DNA of 64,000 nucleotides from Amphibalanus amphitrite. Lineage: Eukaryota; Arthropoda; Thecostraca; Balanomorpha; Balanidae. The position numbers and the translations under genes are program-made. The notes under the pieces were generated by a model that was given only the letters and a program-made list of their open reading frames with translations, was not told where the DNA came from and made no database searches. The stretch lies in assembly GCF_019059575.1 (NCBI RefSeq), contig NW_024881588.1, positions 620,001 to 684,000 of the forward strand, given 5' to 3'. Below, piece by piece: positions 52,901 to 56,000 of the stretch (positions within the stretch are counted from its first letter, which is position 1; the number at the start of each line of letters is the position of its first letter).

Positions 52901-53061
52901 CAGGCGCAGCTGCAGCTCGCGGCCGAACGCGCGCAGCCGGTAGTGCAGGTGCCGAGTGGAGCCCGGCGGCGGACCGGTGTCGACCGTGTTGGAGTCGAGG
53001 TCGGAGACGGAGGAGAGAGGCAGCTTCTGCGGCCAGACCAGCTCGCTCTCCGTCCAGTCAC
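6150..53061 (-). CDS. ADAMTS-9/20 (GON-1)-like secreted metalloprotease gene, 20 exons placed, both ends open
   Basis: The 20 exons join in frame with GT/AG sites and consistent phases, for 3341 coding bases (about 1113 residues). Domain order: prodomain; RRSRR furin site; reprolysin domain with zinc motif HELGHVLNIPHDD and a following Met-turn candidate; disintegrin-like; TSP1; Cys-rich; spacer; five full TSP1 repeats and the start of a sixth. The product would be a secreted, matrix-acting protease; vertebrate ADAMTS-9/20 cleave proteoglycans and worm GON-1 shapes gonad migration (family knowledge). Assignment to this subgroup rests on the spacer-to-TSP junction (VLSVG...CQG), the SECSAECG repeat and the many TSP1 units. 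Signal-peptide exon, remaining TSP1 exons and any GON domain are not in view. Two other genes lie inside its first visible intron. Confidence 0.92.
6423..6931 (-). other. Intron 19
   Basis: Non-coding sequence between ADAMTS exons 19 and 20. It contains a short T run at about 6595 and no recognisable repeat or gene. Confidence 0.7.
6932..7096 (-). CDS. ADAMTS exon 19: TSP1 repeat, 55-codon phase 0-0 exon
   Basis: The acceptor is CCCTGCAG before TGTTCCAGT and the donor is GTAGGA after GGGGAGAG. It encodes [16 protein letters not shown] through [16 protein letters not shown]. Cysteine pattern and exon limits match exon 18. Confidence 0.95.
7448..7612 (-). CDS. ADAMTS exon 18: TSP1 repeat, 55-codon phase 0-0 exon
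   Basis: The acceptor is CGCTTTAG before TGCTCGTCG and the donor is GTGAGA after TGGGCAGAG. It encodes [16 protein letters not shown] through [16 protein letters not shown]. It has the same length and phase as exon 19 (165 bp, 0-0), and the join falls in the WxxC motif, so the two look like tandem exon duplicates. Confidence 0.95.
7738..7893. repeat. GGCTCC-type minisatellite
   Basis: Imperfect hexamers (GGCTCC, GGCTTC, GTCTCC) run through this intronic stretch. They give long Ser/Gly/Pro/Glu-rich open frames on both strands that are not genes. Confidence 0.8.
8101..8317 (-). CDS. ADAMTS exon 17: TSP1 repeat
   Basis: The acceptor is CCCTCTCAG before ATGGGGTAT (phase 2), with a C12 tract upstream; joined to exon 16 it reads [20 protein letters not shown]. 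The donor is GTCGGT after TGGTCGCAG (phase 0), a weak consensus. It encodes one TSP1 repeat ending CRGPC and the start of the next (WAFGDWSQ). Confidence 0.92.
8563..8689 (-). CDS. ADAMTS exon 16: TSP1 repeat
   Basis: The acceptor is ACCGCCAG before GCTCCCAG (phase 1) and the donor is GTGAGA after CAACTCAA (phase 2). It encodes [24 protein letters not shown] and RRCNTECQL. The cysteine spacing completes the TSP1 repeat opened by exon 15. Confidence 0.92.
8690..9092 (-). other. Intron 15
   Basis: Non-coding sequence. AGCAGATGGC occurs twice about 50 bp apart (near 8879 and 8921). Nothing else was recognised. Confidence 0.6.
9093..9222 (-). CDS. ADAMTS exon 15: spacer end and TSP1 start
   Basis: The acceptor is CTATTTTCAG before GTGTTATCC (phase 0) and the donor is GTGAGA after TGTCAAG (phase 1). 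It encodes [20 protein letters not shown] and [16 protein letters not shown]. VLSVGxL and CxxxCQG are shared with ADAMTS-9/20 and GON-1. Confidence 0.94.
9886..10885. mobile_element. TTAA-flanked non-autonomous transposon rich in AGGTCA half-sites, copy 1
   Basis: Perfect 17-bp inverted ends, CCCGCGCACCGACGGGG, are flanked by TTAA at 9882-9885 and 10886-10889. TTAA duplication with ends starting CCC fits piggyBac-like elements (inference). There is no transposase frame. The inside carries about two dozen AGGTCA/TGACCT words, often paired as direct or inverted repeats, plus CRE-like TGACGTCA. It is related to the copy at 32622-33676 by shared internal blocks (TCCCCATTG...TATAATGG, CCGAGATAAACAA, GGAGTTATTG). 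Confidence 0.88.
10955..11124 (-). CDS. ADAMTS exon 14: spacer
   Basis: The acceptor is TTCGACAG before CGCTGCGG (phase 1) and the donor is GTGAGA after GAAATATAC (phase 0). It encodes [34 protein letters not shown] and RLEENLEIY. Joined to exon 13 it reads DDNYLALRS, as expected for this subgroup. The TTAA element at 9886-10885 ends 70 bp past its donor. Confidence 0.95.
11125..12117 (-). other. Intron 13
   Basis: About 1 kb of non-coding sequence between spacer exons. No transposon ends or gene were recognised. Confidence 0.6.
12118..12300 (-). CDS. ADAMTS exon 13: Cys-rich end and spacer start
   Basis: The acceptor is CGCCCGTAG before ACCTGTGC and the donor is GTAAGG after CTACCTCG (both phase 1). 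It encodes [13 protein letters not shown], then [20 protein letters not shown] and [16 protein letters not shown] and IPAGAT mark the ADAMTS spacer boundary. Confidence 0.96.
12301..13092 (-). other. Intron 12
   Basis: Non-coding sequence, nothing recognisable. Confidence 0.6.
13093..13272 (-). CDS. ADAMTS exon 12: Cys-rich domain
   Basis: The acceptor is TTCCGACAG before TTAAATCTC (phase 1). I chose it over an in-exon CTCAG because it keeps the phase and gives [11 protein letters not shown]. The donor is GTCAGT (phase 1). It encodes [42 protein letters not shown] and SSVRS. This is a textbook Cys-rich region of ADAMTS-9/20 type. Confidence 0.95.
13273..14004 (-). other. Intron 11
   Basis: Non-coding sequence between the two Cys-rich exons. 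Nothing recognisable beyond short chance open frames. Confidence 0.6.
14005..14144 (-). CDS. ADAMTS exon 11: end of TSP1, start of Cys-rich domain
   Basis: The acceptor is TTTTTTAG before GTACGAGTC (phase 2) and the donor is GTAAGT after GGCA (phase 1). It encodes [20 protein letters not shown], a CTSFNG segment and [10 protein letters not shown]. SCNxxxCP plus FRExQC is the expected boundary of the Cys-rich domain. Confidence 0.94.
14432..14542 (-). CDS. ADAMTS exon 10: central TSP1 repeat
   Basis: The acceptor is TACCGGCAG before CTGGGGG and the donor is GTCGGT after CGGGTCAG (both phase 2). It encodes [19 protein letters not shown] and [12 protein letters not shown]. Joined to exon 9 it gives [17 protein letters not shown], the classical central TSP1 of ADAMTS proteins. 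Confidence 0.95.
14543..15069 (-). other. Intron 9
   Basis: Non-coding sequence between disintegrin-like and TSP1 exons. Nothing recognisable. Confidence 0.6.
15070..15245 (-). CDS. ADAMTS exon 9: disintegrin-like domain
   Basis: The acceptor is GCAG before CCGGTGTGT, preceded by a run of 24 C on the coding strand. The donor is GTGAGT after GGTCACC (phase 2). It encodes [23 protein letters not shown] and [11 protein letters not shown], ending in GGWGQWSP. CKxLWC and MPWADGTxC are invariant ADAMTS features. GGWGQWSP starts the central TSP1 repeat. Confidence 0.96.
15246..15792 (-). other. Intron 8 with two long G/C homopolymers
   Basis: It contains G24 at 15250-15273, directly beside the exon 9 acceptor, and a second G run at about 15559-15571 followed by GGA repeats. 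No gene. Confidence 0.7.
15793..15985 (-). CDS. ADAMTS exon 8: end of catalytic domain into disintegrin-like domain
   Basis: The acceptor is ATTCTTCAG (phase 2) and the donor is GTGAGT after CCGTACATG (phase 0). It encodes [11 protein letters not shown], an Ala/Glu-rich insert and [14 protein letters not shown] through FKVCPYM. The insert between CLKNKP and HPGETYN is longer than I recall for the family, roughly 30 residues. Confidence 0.94.
15986..18840 (-). other. Intron 7, main part
   Basis: About 2.9 kb of non-coding sequence. A GC-rich block lies at about 17840-18070. No inverted-repeat element or gene was recognised. Confidence 0.55.
18861..18960. repeat. 20-bp minisatellite built from the exon 7 splice donor
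   Basis: Five units of exactly 20 bp start at 18861, 18881, 18901, 18921 and 18941. On the minus strand each reads like TACCTCTA-GTGAGTACC. The unit at 18941 contains the genuine donor (TACCTCCA-GTAAGTACC), so the array is made of copies of the exon-intron junction. Three further units keep GTGAGT. Confidence 0.9.
18947..19096 (-). CDS. ADAMTS exon 7: third zinc histidine and Met-turn
   Basis: The acceptor is TTTGGCAG before GCTGAACATC and the donor is GTAAGT after CTCCA (both phase 2). It encodes [17 protein letters not shown], then [10 protein letters not shown] and [14 protein letters not shown]. The PHDD histidine is the third zinc ligand, and the methionine after EYA is a candidate Met-turn. 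The donor is the last unit of a 20-bp tandem repeat. Confidence 0.95.
19097..20072 (-). other. Intron 6, left part
   Basis: AT-rich non-coding sequence without recognisable features. Confidence 0.55.
20073..20971. mobile_element. TA-flanked MITE with G-rich ends
   Basis: The left end is GGGGAAGTTGGGG and the right end is the inverted CCCCAACTTCCCC. TA lies on both sides (20071-20072, 20972-20973), as in Tc1/mariner-type insertions. Internal variants of the end motif recur (GGCATTACCCC, GGCTTTGCCCC, GGCGTTGCCCC). No transposase is visible. Confidence 0.8.
21007..21159. repeat. 21-bp minisatellite built from the exon 6 splice donor
   Basis: Seven units of GTCCTCCCGCTA(C/A)TCACAC(A/G)T start at about 21007, 21030, 21055, 21076, 21097, 21118 and 21139. 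The last one contains the true donor of exon 6 (minus strand GGACACGT-GTGAGTAGCGGG). At least three other units keep GTGAGT or GTAAGT; two have GTGATT. The repeat therefore copies 8 exonic and about 13 intronic bases. Confidence 0.9.
21156..21302 (-). CDS. ADAMTS exon 6: zinc-binding active site
   Basis: The acceptor is GCATTACAG before GGAGAACATT and the donor is GTGAGT after CACGT (phase 2 at both ends). It encodes [19 protein letters not shown], a CDPRSSCS loop, and [10 protein letters not shown]. The HELGH glutamate is the catalytic base and the histidines bind zinc. Both splice junctions of this exon are copied into neighbouring intron repeats: 21007-21159 for the donor and 21339-21398 for the acceptor. 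Confidence 0.96.
21339..21398 (-). pseudogene. Duplicated acceptor and first 12 codons of exon 6
   Basis: This is a copy of 21267-21326 displaced by exactly 72 bp. It keeps the acceptor (GTATTACAG) and then encodes [12 protein letters not shown] where the true exon has [12 protein letters not shown]. After this the copy runs into a TGA before any donor, so it cannot be a full alternative exon. Confidence 0.85.
21376..21510. repeat. AGGTCA-rich tract
   Basis: It contains AGGTCAGCTTAGGTCAGG and, at 21470-21500, four to five tandem GGTCA pentamers. The tract lies in intron 5, just upstream of the zinc-site exon on the coding strand. Confidence 0.75.
21511..23094 (-). other. Intron 5
   Basis: Non-coding sequence with a GC-rich block at about 22350-22700 whose plus-strand open frames have no recognisable domain. 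Confidence 0.5.
23095..23175 (-). CDS. ADAMTS exon 5: catalytic domain, 81-bp exon
   Basis: The acceptor is CGTTACAG before GTTCTGTAAG and the donor is GTAGGG after AACAAG (phase 2 at both ends). It encodes [10 protein letters not shown] through [10 protein letters not shown]. FCxWQ and HxDTAxLLTR are conserved reprolysin strands just before the zinc site. Confidence 0.94.
23502..23647 (-). CDS. ADAMTS exon 4: catalytic domain
   Basis: The acceptor is TTTTTCAG before GTATCTCGT (phase 0) and the donor is GTCAGT (phase 2). It encodes [20 protein letters not shown] through [16 protein letters not shown] is a hallmark of ADAMTS-9/20-like catalytic domains. The join to exon 3 ([13 protein letters not shown]) matches the family. 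Confidence 0.95.
23717..25392. mobile_element. Foldback DNA transposon with TAA target duplication (PIF/Harbinger-like)
   Basis: Inverted arms of several hundred bases (about 23717-24200 and 24900-25392) start CACTATGCAACA and end TGTTGCATAGTG. TAA is present on both sides (23714-23716, 25393-25395). A 3-bp TWA duplication is typical of PIF/Harbinger; the assignment is inference. There is no transposase. Its centre is occupied by a second, TTAA-flanked element. Confidence 0.85.
24404..24871. mobile_element. TTAA-flanked MITE nested in the foldback element
   Basis: The ends are AGGGACCCTCCCACCTT and the inverted AAGGTGGGAGGGTCCCT, flanked by TTAA (24400-24403, 24872-24875). The first 50 bp after the end (TTTGAGTTGAGATAGCC) also occur at 38807, so it belongs to the same family. 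TTAA plus A/G-rich ends suggests Kolobok-like or piggyBac-like elements. Confidence 0.87.
25396..26865 (-). other. Intron 3, right part
   Basis: Non-coding sequence with short G and C runs near 25810 and 25880. Open frames on either strand have no recognisable domain. Confidence 0.5.
26866..27005 (-). CDS. ADAMTS exon 3: furin site and start of catalytic domain
   Basis: The acceptor is CTGCCGGCAG before CCCAGGATG (phase 1) and the donor is GTAAGT after ATGTCCACA (phase 0). It encodes [20 protein letters not shown] and continues to [13 protein letters not shown] is a furin-type cleavage site. [13 protein letters not shown] is the first strand of a reprolysin metalloprotease. A 47-bp minisatellite begins right at the acceptor. 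Confidence 0.95.
27011..27440. repeat. 47-bp AGGTCA-rich minisatellite abutting the exon 3 acceptor
   Basis: Units contain GGCAGGGCAGGTCAGAGGTC followed by AACAGCC and GGTCACCGAGG. The first two units start at 27011 and 27058 (47-bp period) and later units are degenerate. On the coding strand the unit supplies the pyrimidine-rich CCTGCCCTGCCGG just before the exon 3 acceptor. Confidence 0.88.
27725..27886. repeat. 162-bp hairpin-forming inverted repeat
   Basis: The arms (about 27725-27803 and 27815-27886) pair over about 75 bp around the spacer GAGTGAAACGA. The outer ends are TTTATGCGACC and GGTCGCATAAA. It is likely a small MITE; no clear target duplication was found. Confidence 0.85.
27887..30065 (-). 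other. Intron 2, right part
   Basis: AT-rich non-coding sequence with a run of about 13 A at 28550. Only the last 250 bp before exon 2 are GC-rich. No gene was recognised. Confidence 0.55.
30066..30183 (-). CDS. ADAMTS exon 2: prodomain continuation
   Basis: The acceptor is GTGTTTCAG before ACGGGTCAT and the donor is GTCAGC after ...GGCTCAG (phase 1). It encodes [18 protein letters not shown] through [13 protein letters not shown]. Joined to exon 1 it reads CKGMTGHIRT, the normal ADAMTS prodomain continuation (a G-x-I/L-x-T/A segment followed by a Y-x-I-x-P segment). The intron separating it from exon 1 is 22,549 bp long. Confidence 0.93.
30184..31571. other. Start of the 22.5-kb intron 1 (3' side)
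   Basis: Non-coding sequence between ADAMTS exon 2 and the CUB gene. A GC-rich block with GGCGAC triplets lies at about 30600-30660. Nothing recognisable beyond this. Confidence 0.55.
31572..31577 (-). terminator. Polyadenylation signal AATAAA of the CUB gene
   Basis: TTTATT on the plus strand reads AATAAA in the gene direction, about 70 bp after its stop codon. Confidence 0.7.
31648..32079 (-). CDS. Secreted single-CUB-domain protein, intronless, nested in ADAMTS intron 1
   Basis: The product has 143 residues. The frame is open further upstream to 32214, but I chose the Met at 32079 because it starts a clear signal peptide ([16 protein letters not shown], then KPSSE) and a TATA box lies inside the upstream extension. 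The rest is one CUB domain: [59 protein letters not shown]. The core CUB cysteines are present, plus an extra CC pair near the middle. No catalytic domain is attached. Function is unknown; CUB modules bind proteins or sugars outside the cell. It lies on the same strand as the host gene and head to head with the astacin gene 4.2 kb away. Confidence 0.9.
   Translation of the reverse strand: MKTLLLLCSVAALALAKPSSEIDDPTILARGTSTVLSCGTHTLSPGVYTVQSPNYPNNYGNYDNCSYTLSPGIGVSSMTFACCEFDVEANSSCGYDWLQVLGRKYCGQQGPPVQTVSGPLEVVFRSDESITGPGFYCEVEAVA
32174..32183 (-). promoter_or_regulatory. TATA box of the CUB gene
   Basis: The minus strand reads CATATAAGTG about 100 bp upstream of the ATG. Transcription would start near 32150, giving a 5' leader of roughly 70 nt. 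Confidence 0.65.
32622..33676. mobile_element. TTAA-flanked non-autonomous transposon rich in AGGTCA half-sites, copy 2
   Basis: The ends are CCCTCGCCGG and the inverted CCGGCGAGGG, flanked by TTAA (32618-32621, 33677-33680). As in copy 1, the left end carries a roughly 24-bp interruption followed by a second piece of the terminus and a long G run. The interior is dense in AGGTCA/TGACCT and shares blocks with the element at 9886-10885. No transposase. Confidence 0.86.
33841..35196 (+). pseudogene. Inactivated Tc1/mariner-type transposon with transposase remnant
   Basis: The inverted ends CAGGGTGGAAAGTAATTACG and CGTAATTACTTTCCACCCTG are flanked by TA (33839-33840, 35197-35198). At 1356 bp it has full-length size. 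The plus-strand transposase is broken by stops and frameshifts. Recognisable pieces are WTEED...LWLGET (about 34460-34530), VSELRVA...[13 protein letters not shown], and [10 protein letters not shown] (decayed from a DLNPIENLW-type block) near 34914. The position normally holding the first catalytic Asp (SDE/SDET) reads Gly. It is dead as an autonomous element. Confidence 0.88.
35366..35821. mobile_element. Short MITE with AAAGGGAA ends
   Basis: The left terminus AAAGGGAATAGTTCAC is matched by the inverted right terminus (TGAACTTTTCCCTTT). The flanks are TTAA on the left and TTTA/TA on the right, so the duplication is either TA or a decayed TTAA. It lies 350 bp upstream of the astacin promoter. 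Confidence 0.65.
36171..36180 (+). promoter_or_regulatory. TATA-like box of the astacin gene
   Basis: AGATAAAAGC lies 96-105 bp before the ATG at 36276, a spacing close to that of the CUB gene. Transcription would start near 36205. Confidence 0.6.
36276..37754 (+). CDS. Astacin-family metalloprotease with EGF-like and CUB domains, intronless, nested in ADAMTS intron 1
   Basis: The product has 492 residues. The frame is open from 36228, but Met at 36276 begins the signal peptide ([15 protein letters not shown]) and follows the TATA-like box at the right distance. The propeptide has three QW-containing repeats (QWVTEAP, QWITGAP, LQWASDE) and an FESD motif equivalent to the Asp switch that keeps astacins latent. 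The mature enzyme probably starts near AATNLWTSP. The zinc site [11 protein letters not shown] is at residues 193-203, followed by QQSR where the family usually has EQSR. The Met-turn is SVMHYG (Met248). Next come an EGF-like Cys cluster ([12 protein letters not shown]...[12 protein letters not shown]), a CUB domain (about 340-455: [26 protein letters not shown]) and a Thr-rich tail. It would be a secreted protease, perhaps digestive or matrix-processing. It is transcribed opposite to the host gene. Confidence 0.95.
   Translation: MRILLVSILLAVTAAKPRQVSPLDQWVTEAPGGKPEGQWITGAPAPGRKPGLQWASDELASDSRKPEIPVDDNFEYRNPSITDDGRELFESDMVLTAEQRDGRQAATNLWTSPVSFAISSSSSADRTAILAGIQHWRDHTCIEFNEVAEGSSVPHINVIKSTGCWSHVGQITYSGSQDLSIGSGCTSLGTVVHEFGHAMGLSHQQSRNDRDNYVTILFENIQDGKAYNFNKKSTPNNYSVPYDLSSVMHYGSTYFTKNGQDTIRVNNFLQGGLIGRRGGLSHRDKQIANAMYNCAGSCSSPPTCQNGGFVGKTCTCVCPPNTSGANCETLNGSYYPGVDCGNIDMTQPGTITTPNYPNNFPKNVVCWWVINAPAGQQVKVTVTDMKMLYRSNGNCYWDFLAMRYSGNDFVNDQKACNEELKGQSFTSTGNRFIIQFHSGNYGWYRGFSANVEFLGTPATTAATTTATTPTTSGPTVPARNCAGTRRAPLQRV
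37985..37990 (+). terminator. Polyadenylation signal AATAAA, astacin gene
   Basis: This is the first AATAAA after the stop, about 230 bp downstream. No closer canonical signal was seen. Confidence 0.5.
37991..38802. other. Intron 1 sequence downstream of the astacin gene
   Basis: Non-coding sequence, nothing recognisable. Confidence 0.55.
38807..40326. mobile_element. TTAA-flanked MITE (family of 24404-24871) split by another insertion
   Basis: The ends AGGGACTATCCCACCTT and the inverted AAGGTGGGATAGTCCCT are flanked by TTAA (38803-38806, 40327-40330). Its first 50 bp match the copy at 24404 (TTTGAGTTGAGATAGCC). After removing the TA element at 38966-39986, about 500 bp remain, close to the 468 bp of the other copy. 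Confidence 0.87.
38966..39986. mobile_element. TA-flanked MITE nested in the TTAA element
   Basis: The ends GGGGAGAGCGGGGCCAGTTG and the inverted CAACTGGCCCCGCTCTCCCC are flanked by TA (38964-38965, 39987-39988). Internal words related to the ends recur (TCAATTGACCCC, TTTCAACTGACCCT, GGGGTCAATTG). No transposase frame. Confidence 0.87.
40331..46890. other. Intron 1, central part
   Basis: Non-coding sequence. GC-rich, CpG-rich islands lie at about 43200-44100, 44870-45100 and 46010-46890, separated by AT-rich DNA. A GACAGGA/GGAAAG-type purine-rich stretch occurs at about 41560-41700. Open frames in the islands have no recognisable domains. Confidence 0.5.
46891..47006. repeat. GA-rich microsatellite
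   Basis: GAGTGAGAG units grade into (GA)n over about 115 bp, giving Ser/Leu-rich shadow frames on the minus strand. Confidence 0.9.
47007..49503. other. Intron 1, further part
   Basis: Non-coding sequence with GC-rich islands at about 47850-48150 and 48930-49140. No gene was recognised. Confidence 0.5.
49506..50512. mobile_element. Mariner-like element with ~32-bp inverted ends
   Basis: The ends begin CCGGGTGGCCCAGAAAAAAC, inverted at the right end, and stay similar for about 32 bp. TA is present on both sides (49504-49505, 50513-50514). A 154-codon plus-strand frame inside (49813-50277) shows no transposase motif I recognise, so the element is non-autonomous or heavily decayed. Confidence 0.85.
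50515..52732. other. Intron 1, 5' part
   Basis: GC-rich islands at about 50550-51100 and 51250-51560, then AT-rich sequence. A G run of 19-20 bases lies at about 52690-52709 beside the exon 1 donor. No gene was recognised. Confidence 0.5.
52733..53061 (-). CDS. ADAMTS exon 1 of those visible: N-terminal prodomain
   Basis: The acceptor is TCTGTTTCAG before GTGACTGG (phase 1) and the donor is GTGAGT after the ATG codon of CKGM (phase 0). It encodes about 110 residues from [13 protein letters not shown] through [18 protein letters not shown] and RRCFYVGVV to [10 protein letters not shown]. This is the standard ADAMTS prodomain pattern (a Tyr/Leu-rich strand, then CxYxG, then SxCxG). An upstream signal-peptide exon ending in phase 1 must exist but was not recognised up to 64000. 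A 19-20-base G run lies just past the donor (about 52690-52709). Confidence 0.9.
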
Positions 53062-56000
53062 CTGAAACAGACAGCGACCATTGAAGGACGATCAGTGTTT
53101 GGGTGAGTTATACGTCAAAGTTGATGTTAAAGAGATATTTATCGAGACTTCAAGATTTATCATCGCTTTTATTTTATTATGTGATGCTACATATATTTTA
53201 GCAAAATTCAAGGCTATTGGAATAGGCACTGAAAAGGTTTTGATAGTATTTACGTTGCTTTACTTGCTTATTCATTCAAGCATTCCTGCCCTTATTCACC
53301 CATTCAGTCTCTTAGTCTTTCCCCATCCCACGTATGTAGTGTAAAATAGAGGACGGGAGCATTTCCGGTGTCGCAGACGACTTCCCAGCTCTGCTGACCT
53401 TTACCGTCATACACTATATGAGACCCATCTACACCGCAGCAGACGTGAACCCGTGCACACACGGCCACAAACTCAGCCAGTGCGGGTCACAAAGTCACGT
53501 TCCAGGCGCGCTATAGGTCACGAAACTACCGCAGGGCGACAGGGTCACGTGTGCCCGTGAGGCACGGGTCTACTCTGATCGTGAGCTGGGGTGTTGTGAG
53601 GCGGAAATACTCTATTGGCTAAAACTTGCATTACGTGTTTGGCTGGTCATTTTCAAGCACTTATAACAGTGACTACGACTCAGTGGAAAGCAAAATAATT
53701 CAATCACGTAGTGGTGAATCGGTATGAAAGAAATGTCAGCAGAAACCATCATGTGCAGCGTCTGGACACGATCGTGGCTTCTTAGAACTTAGCGAGGATC
53801 ATCTGTTGTTATTCAATGCACTTTATGACGGATACTTTACGGTTTAGTGTGCAAGCAAGATTCAGCAATTTCCTGTGCCAGGCATACTCAGACCGGAACG
53901 AAAATAAATAAAATGTAACCTTGAAGCTAGTGTATGGGTCCTAAAATATACCAGAGGATCGTTAAGGTGTGTGCTTTCAGAAACTTAAATGTTAGCCTCA
54001 GTTCCGATTGAGAATGGGTAGAAACTGCATGCAGCAGTACCAAAATTTCCACACGGCTGTTCCCCGCCGGTGACACACAGTAGGTTACTGGGTGCACTCG
54101 GGACAGAGACGGCAGGATTTTGATAAAGGAGACACCAAAATGAAATTATATTATCGTGTGCTAGAAATATACTGATAGACGAGCTTTATGGCTCAGCTGA
54201 GCGCTAAAATATGCAGACCCCACACTGTCCCATGATACATTGGGCAACCTATAGACGTTATTGACTTGTGTCAAACGTTTTTGTTCCTCATGGCAGACAG
54301 ATAAATGCTTAGGCATCATACCAATGGAGTTCTTTCGGTATTTTTGGTATTTTAGTATTTAGTACTTATATTATGTAGGTAAAGTGTTAGTCAGTGATCA
54401 CAAAACTGAACCATTAAATTGATAAAAAAACATAACTTATTACTTAACATTATTGCCATTTACCTGCCTAACTTTCCATTGCCCTTTATAGACCATTCAG
54501 AATCCAGTATCTATCCGTTTTCACTTTTCACATATAGTCCCCACATGCATATTGCCTGTACTAAAGCATTACAAAAAAAAACTCCCACGGTTCAAAAGTC
54601 ATACATTTCGTTTATGCTTTATTCCGATGCAGGTCATTGATTTCGATACCCTCCTGAGTCCAATCAGCCACATCACGACGGTCCCTTTCCTCCTCCGATG
54701 ACGTCAGCACCAACAGCATCCTGGGTGACGTCAGTGTCTGGCCCCGACACCCCGTCACGGTCCCCAAATATCAGCAGCGTGCAGCCATCAGCTGAACGGG
54801 AGCGGCCTGGACGGGGGTGCTGCCGCGGGGGGGGGGGGCGCAACGGAACCTGCCCGGCAGCCCCGGCATCAACAGAGCAGAGGGTCAAGGTCAGCGACCG
54901 TCTACCGCCTCCCTCCCCCTCCTCCCCCGCAAGGGTCCGATGGAGACGGAGGGAGAAGGGGCGTGCGATGAGCCTGGATTGGACGCGACGGCCAAGGTAA
55001 AGGGATGAAAGCCCGCGTCGCAACAGAAGCTGGGCGTGTTGGTAAATACTGACGGGTAAATGTGAACTTCTGCTTACTGCGGAAGATGTATGCACCCTGA
55101 TTCATGTGTGAATCAGACGGGCTGAGCTAAATCAGGAAATGCGATGAGTGATTGTAAATTAATGTTTGCTCAATGCGAACAAAAACATTTCTATGACAAC
55201 CCTTTTATCAGTCGCGGTATATGTATTGAATCGAGTCATTACTCAGTGTGACTCCTAACAATACCGAGGTACCGAGAAGGCCATGATGTTTGGGTAAACA
55301 CCAGAAAATCATTGAGGAAGATACTAAGAAATGTATTAGAAATGTCAAACAGAAAAATGATTTGTCAGCCCAGACGAAACATGCAATGCAGCCACCTAAT
55401 GCCTTTGGCATTGCTTTTGTGTAGAAATATAACAGCTCGCCCGTACTAATGAAGTCAGAATAAAGAACAATCTGAGTTACTTATAAATGTTTAATAAATG
55501 TTGAGCTAAACCAATGTTATAAATGTTTAAATAGCCACTATCGCGGTAAAATTTAAATGCAAATGAAAGTTTGATCTCGCCAAAAAAAAAAAGCTTACAG
55601 TATCTGAGGTAGCCGATTCATTTTTTTCTGCTATCGACTCAAATTCGGTAGCAATTAGCCAATGTGCAATCAGTTTAGTTTGCTTCTCAGCGCCTCGTAT
55701 GAAACATGAAGTCATTCGAGCTTTCAGCTTTACACCTGCAAAATAACGGTGTCACTCGTAGGTGGGTGTCGGCGCAAAATGTGCCCTCTGCAAGCCGCTA
55801 CAGCGATTTGTTACCGTTACATGACATTTTTAACGTCATAGCATCTATGAATGAATGGATATCAATAGTGGTTATTAGTGATATCAGACAGGAACAAATC
55901 GGACACGGTGAGCGGGCCTGCAACCAGCAAAGATTGAACATGCAAGCAGCGCTGGATTAAATGGATCATGTTGCCCACTGATCGATATATTCCATTAAAT

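Noticed and set aside
54673-55095. Candidate signal-peptide exon for the ADAMTS gene
   Set aside because: The 140-codon frame lacks a hydrophobic leader and a phase-1 donor suited to joining exon 1.
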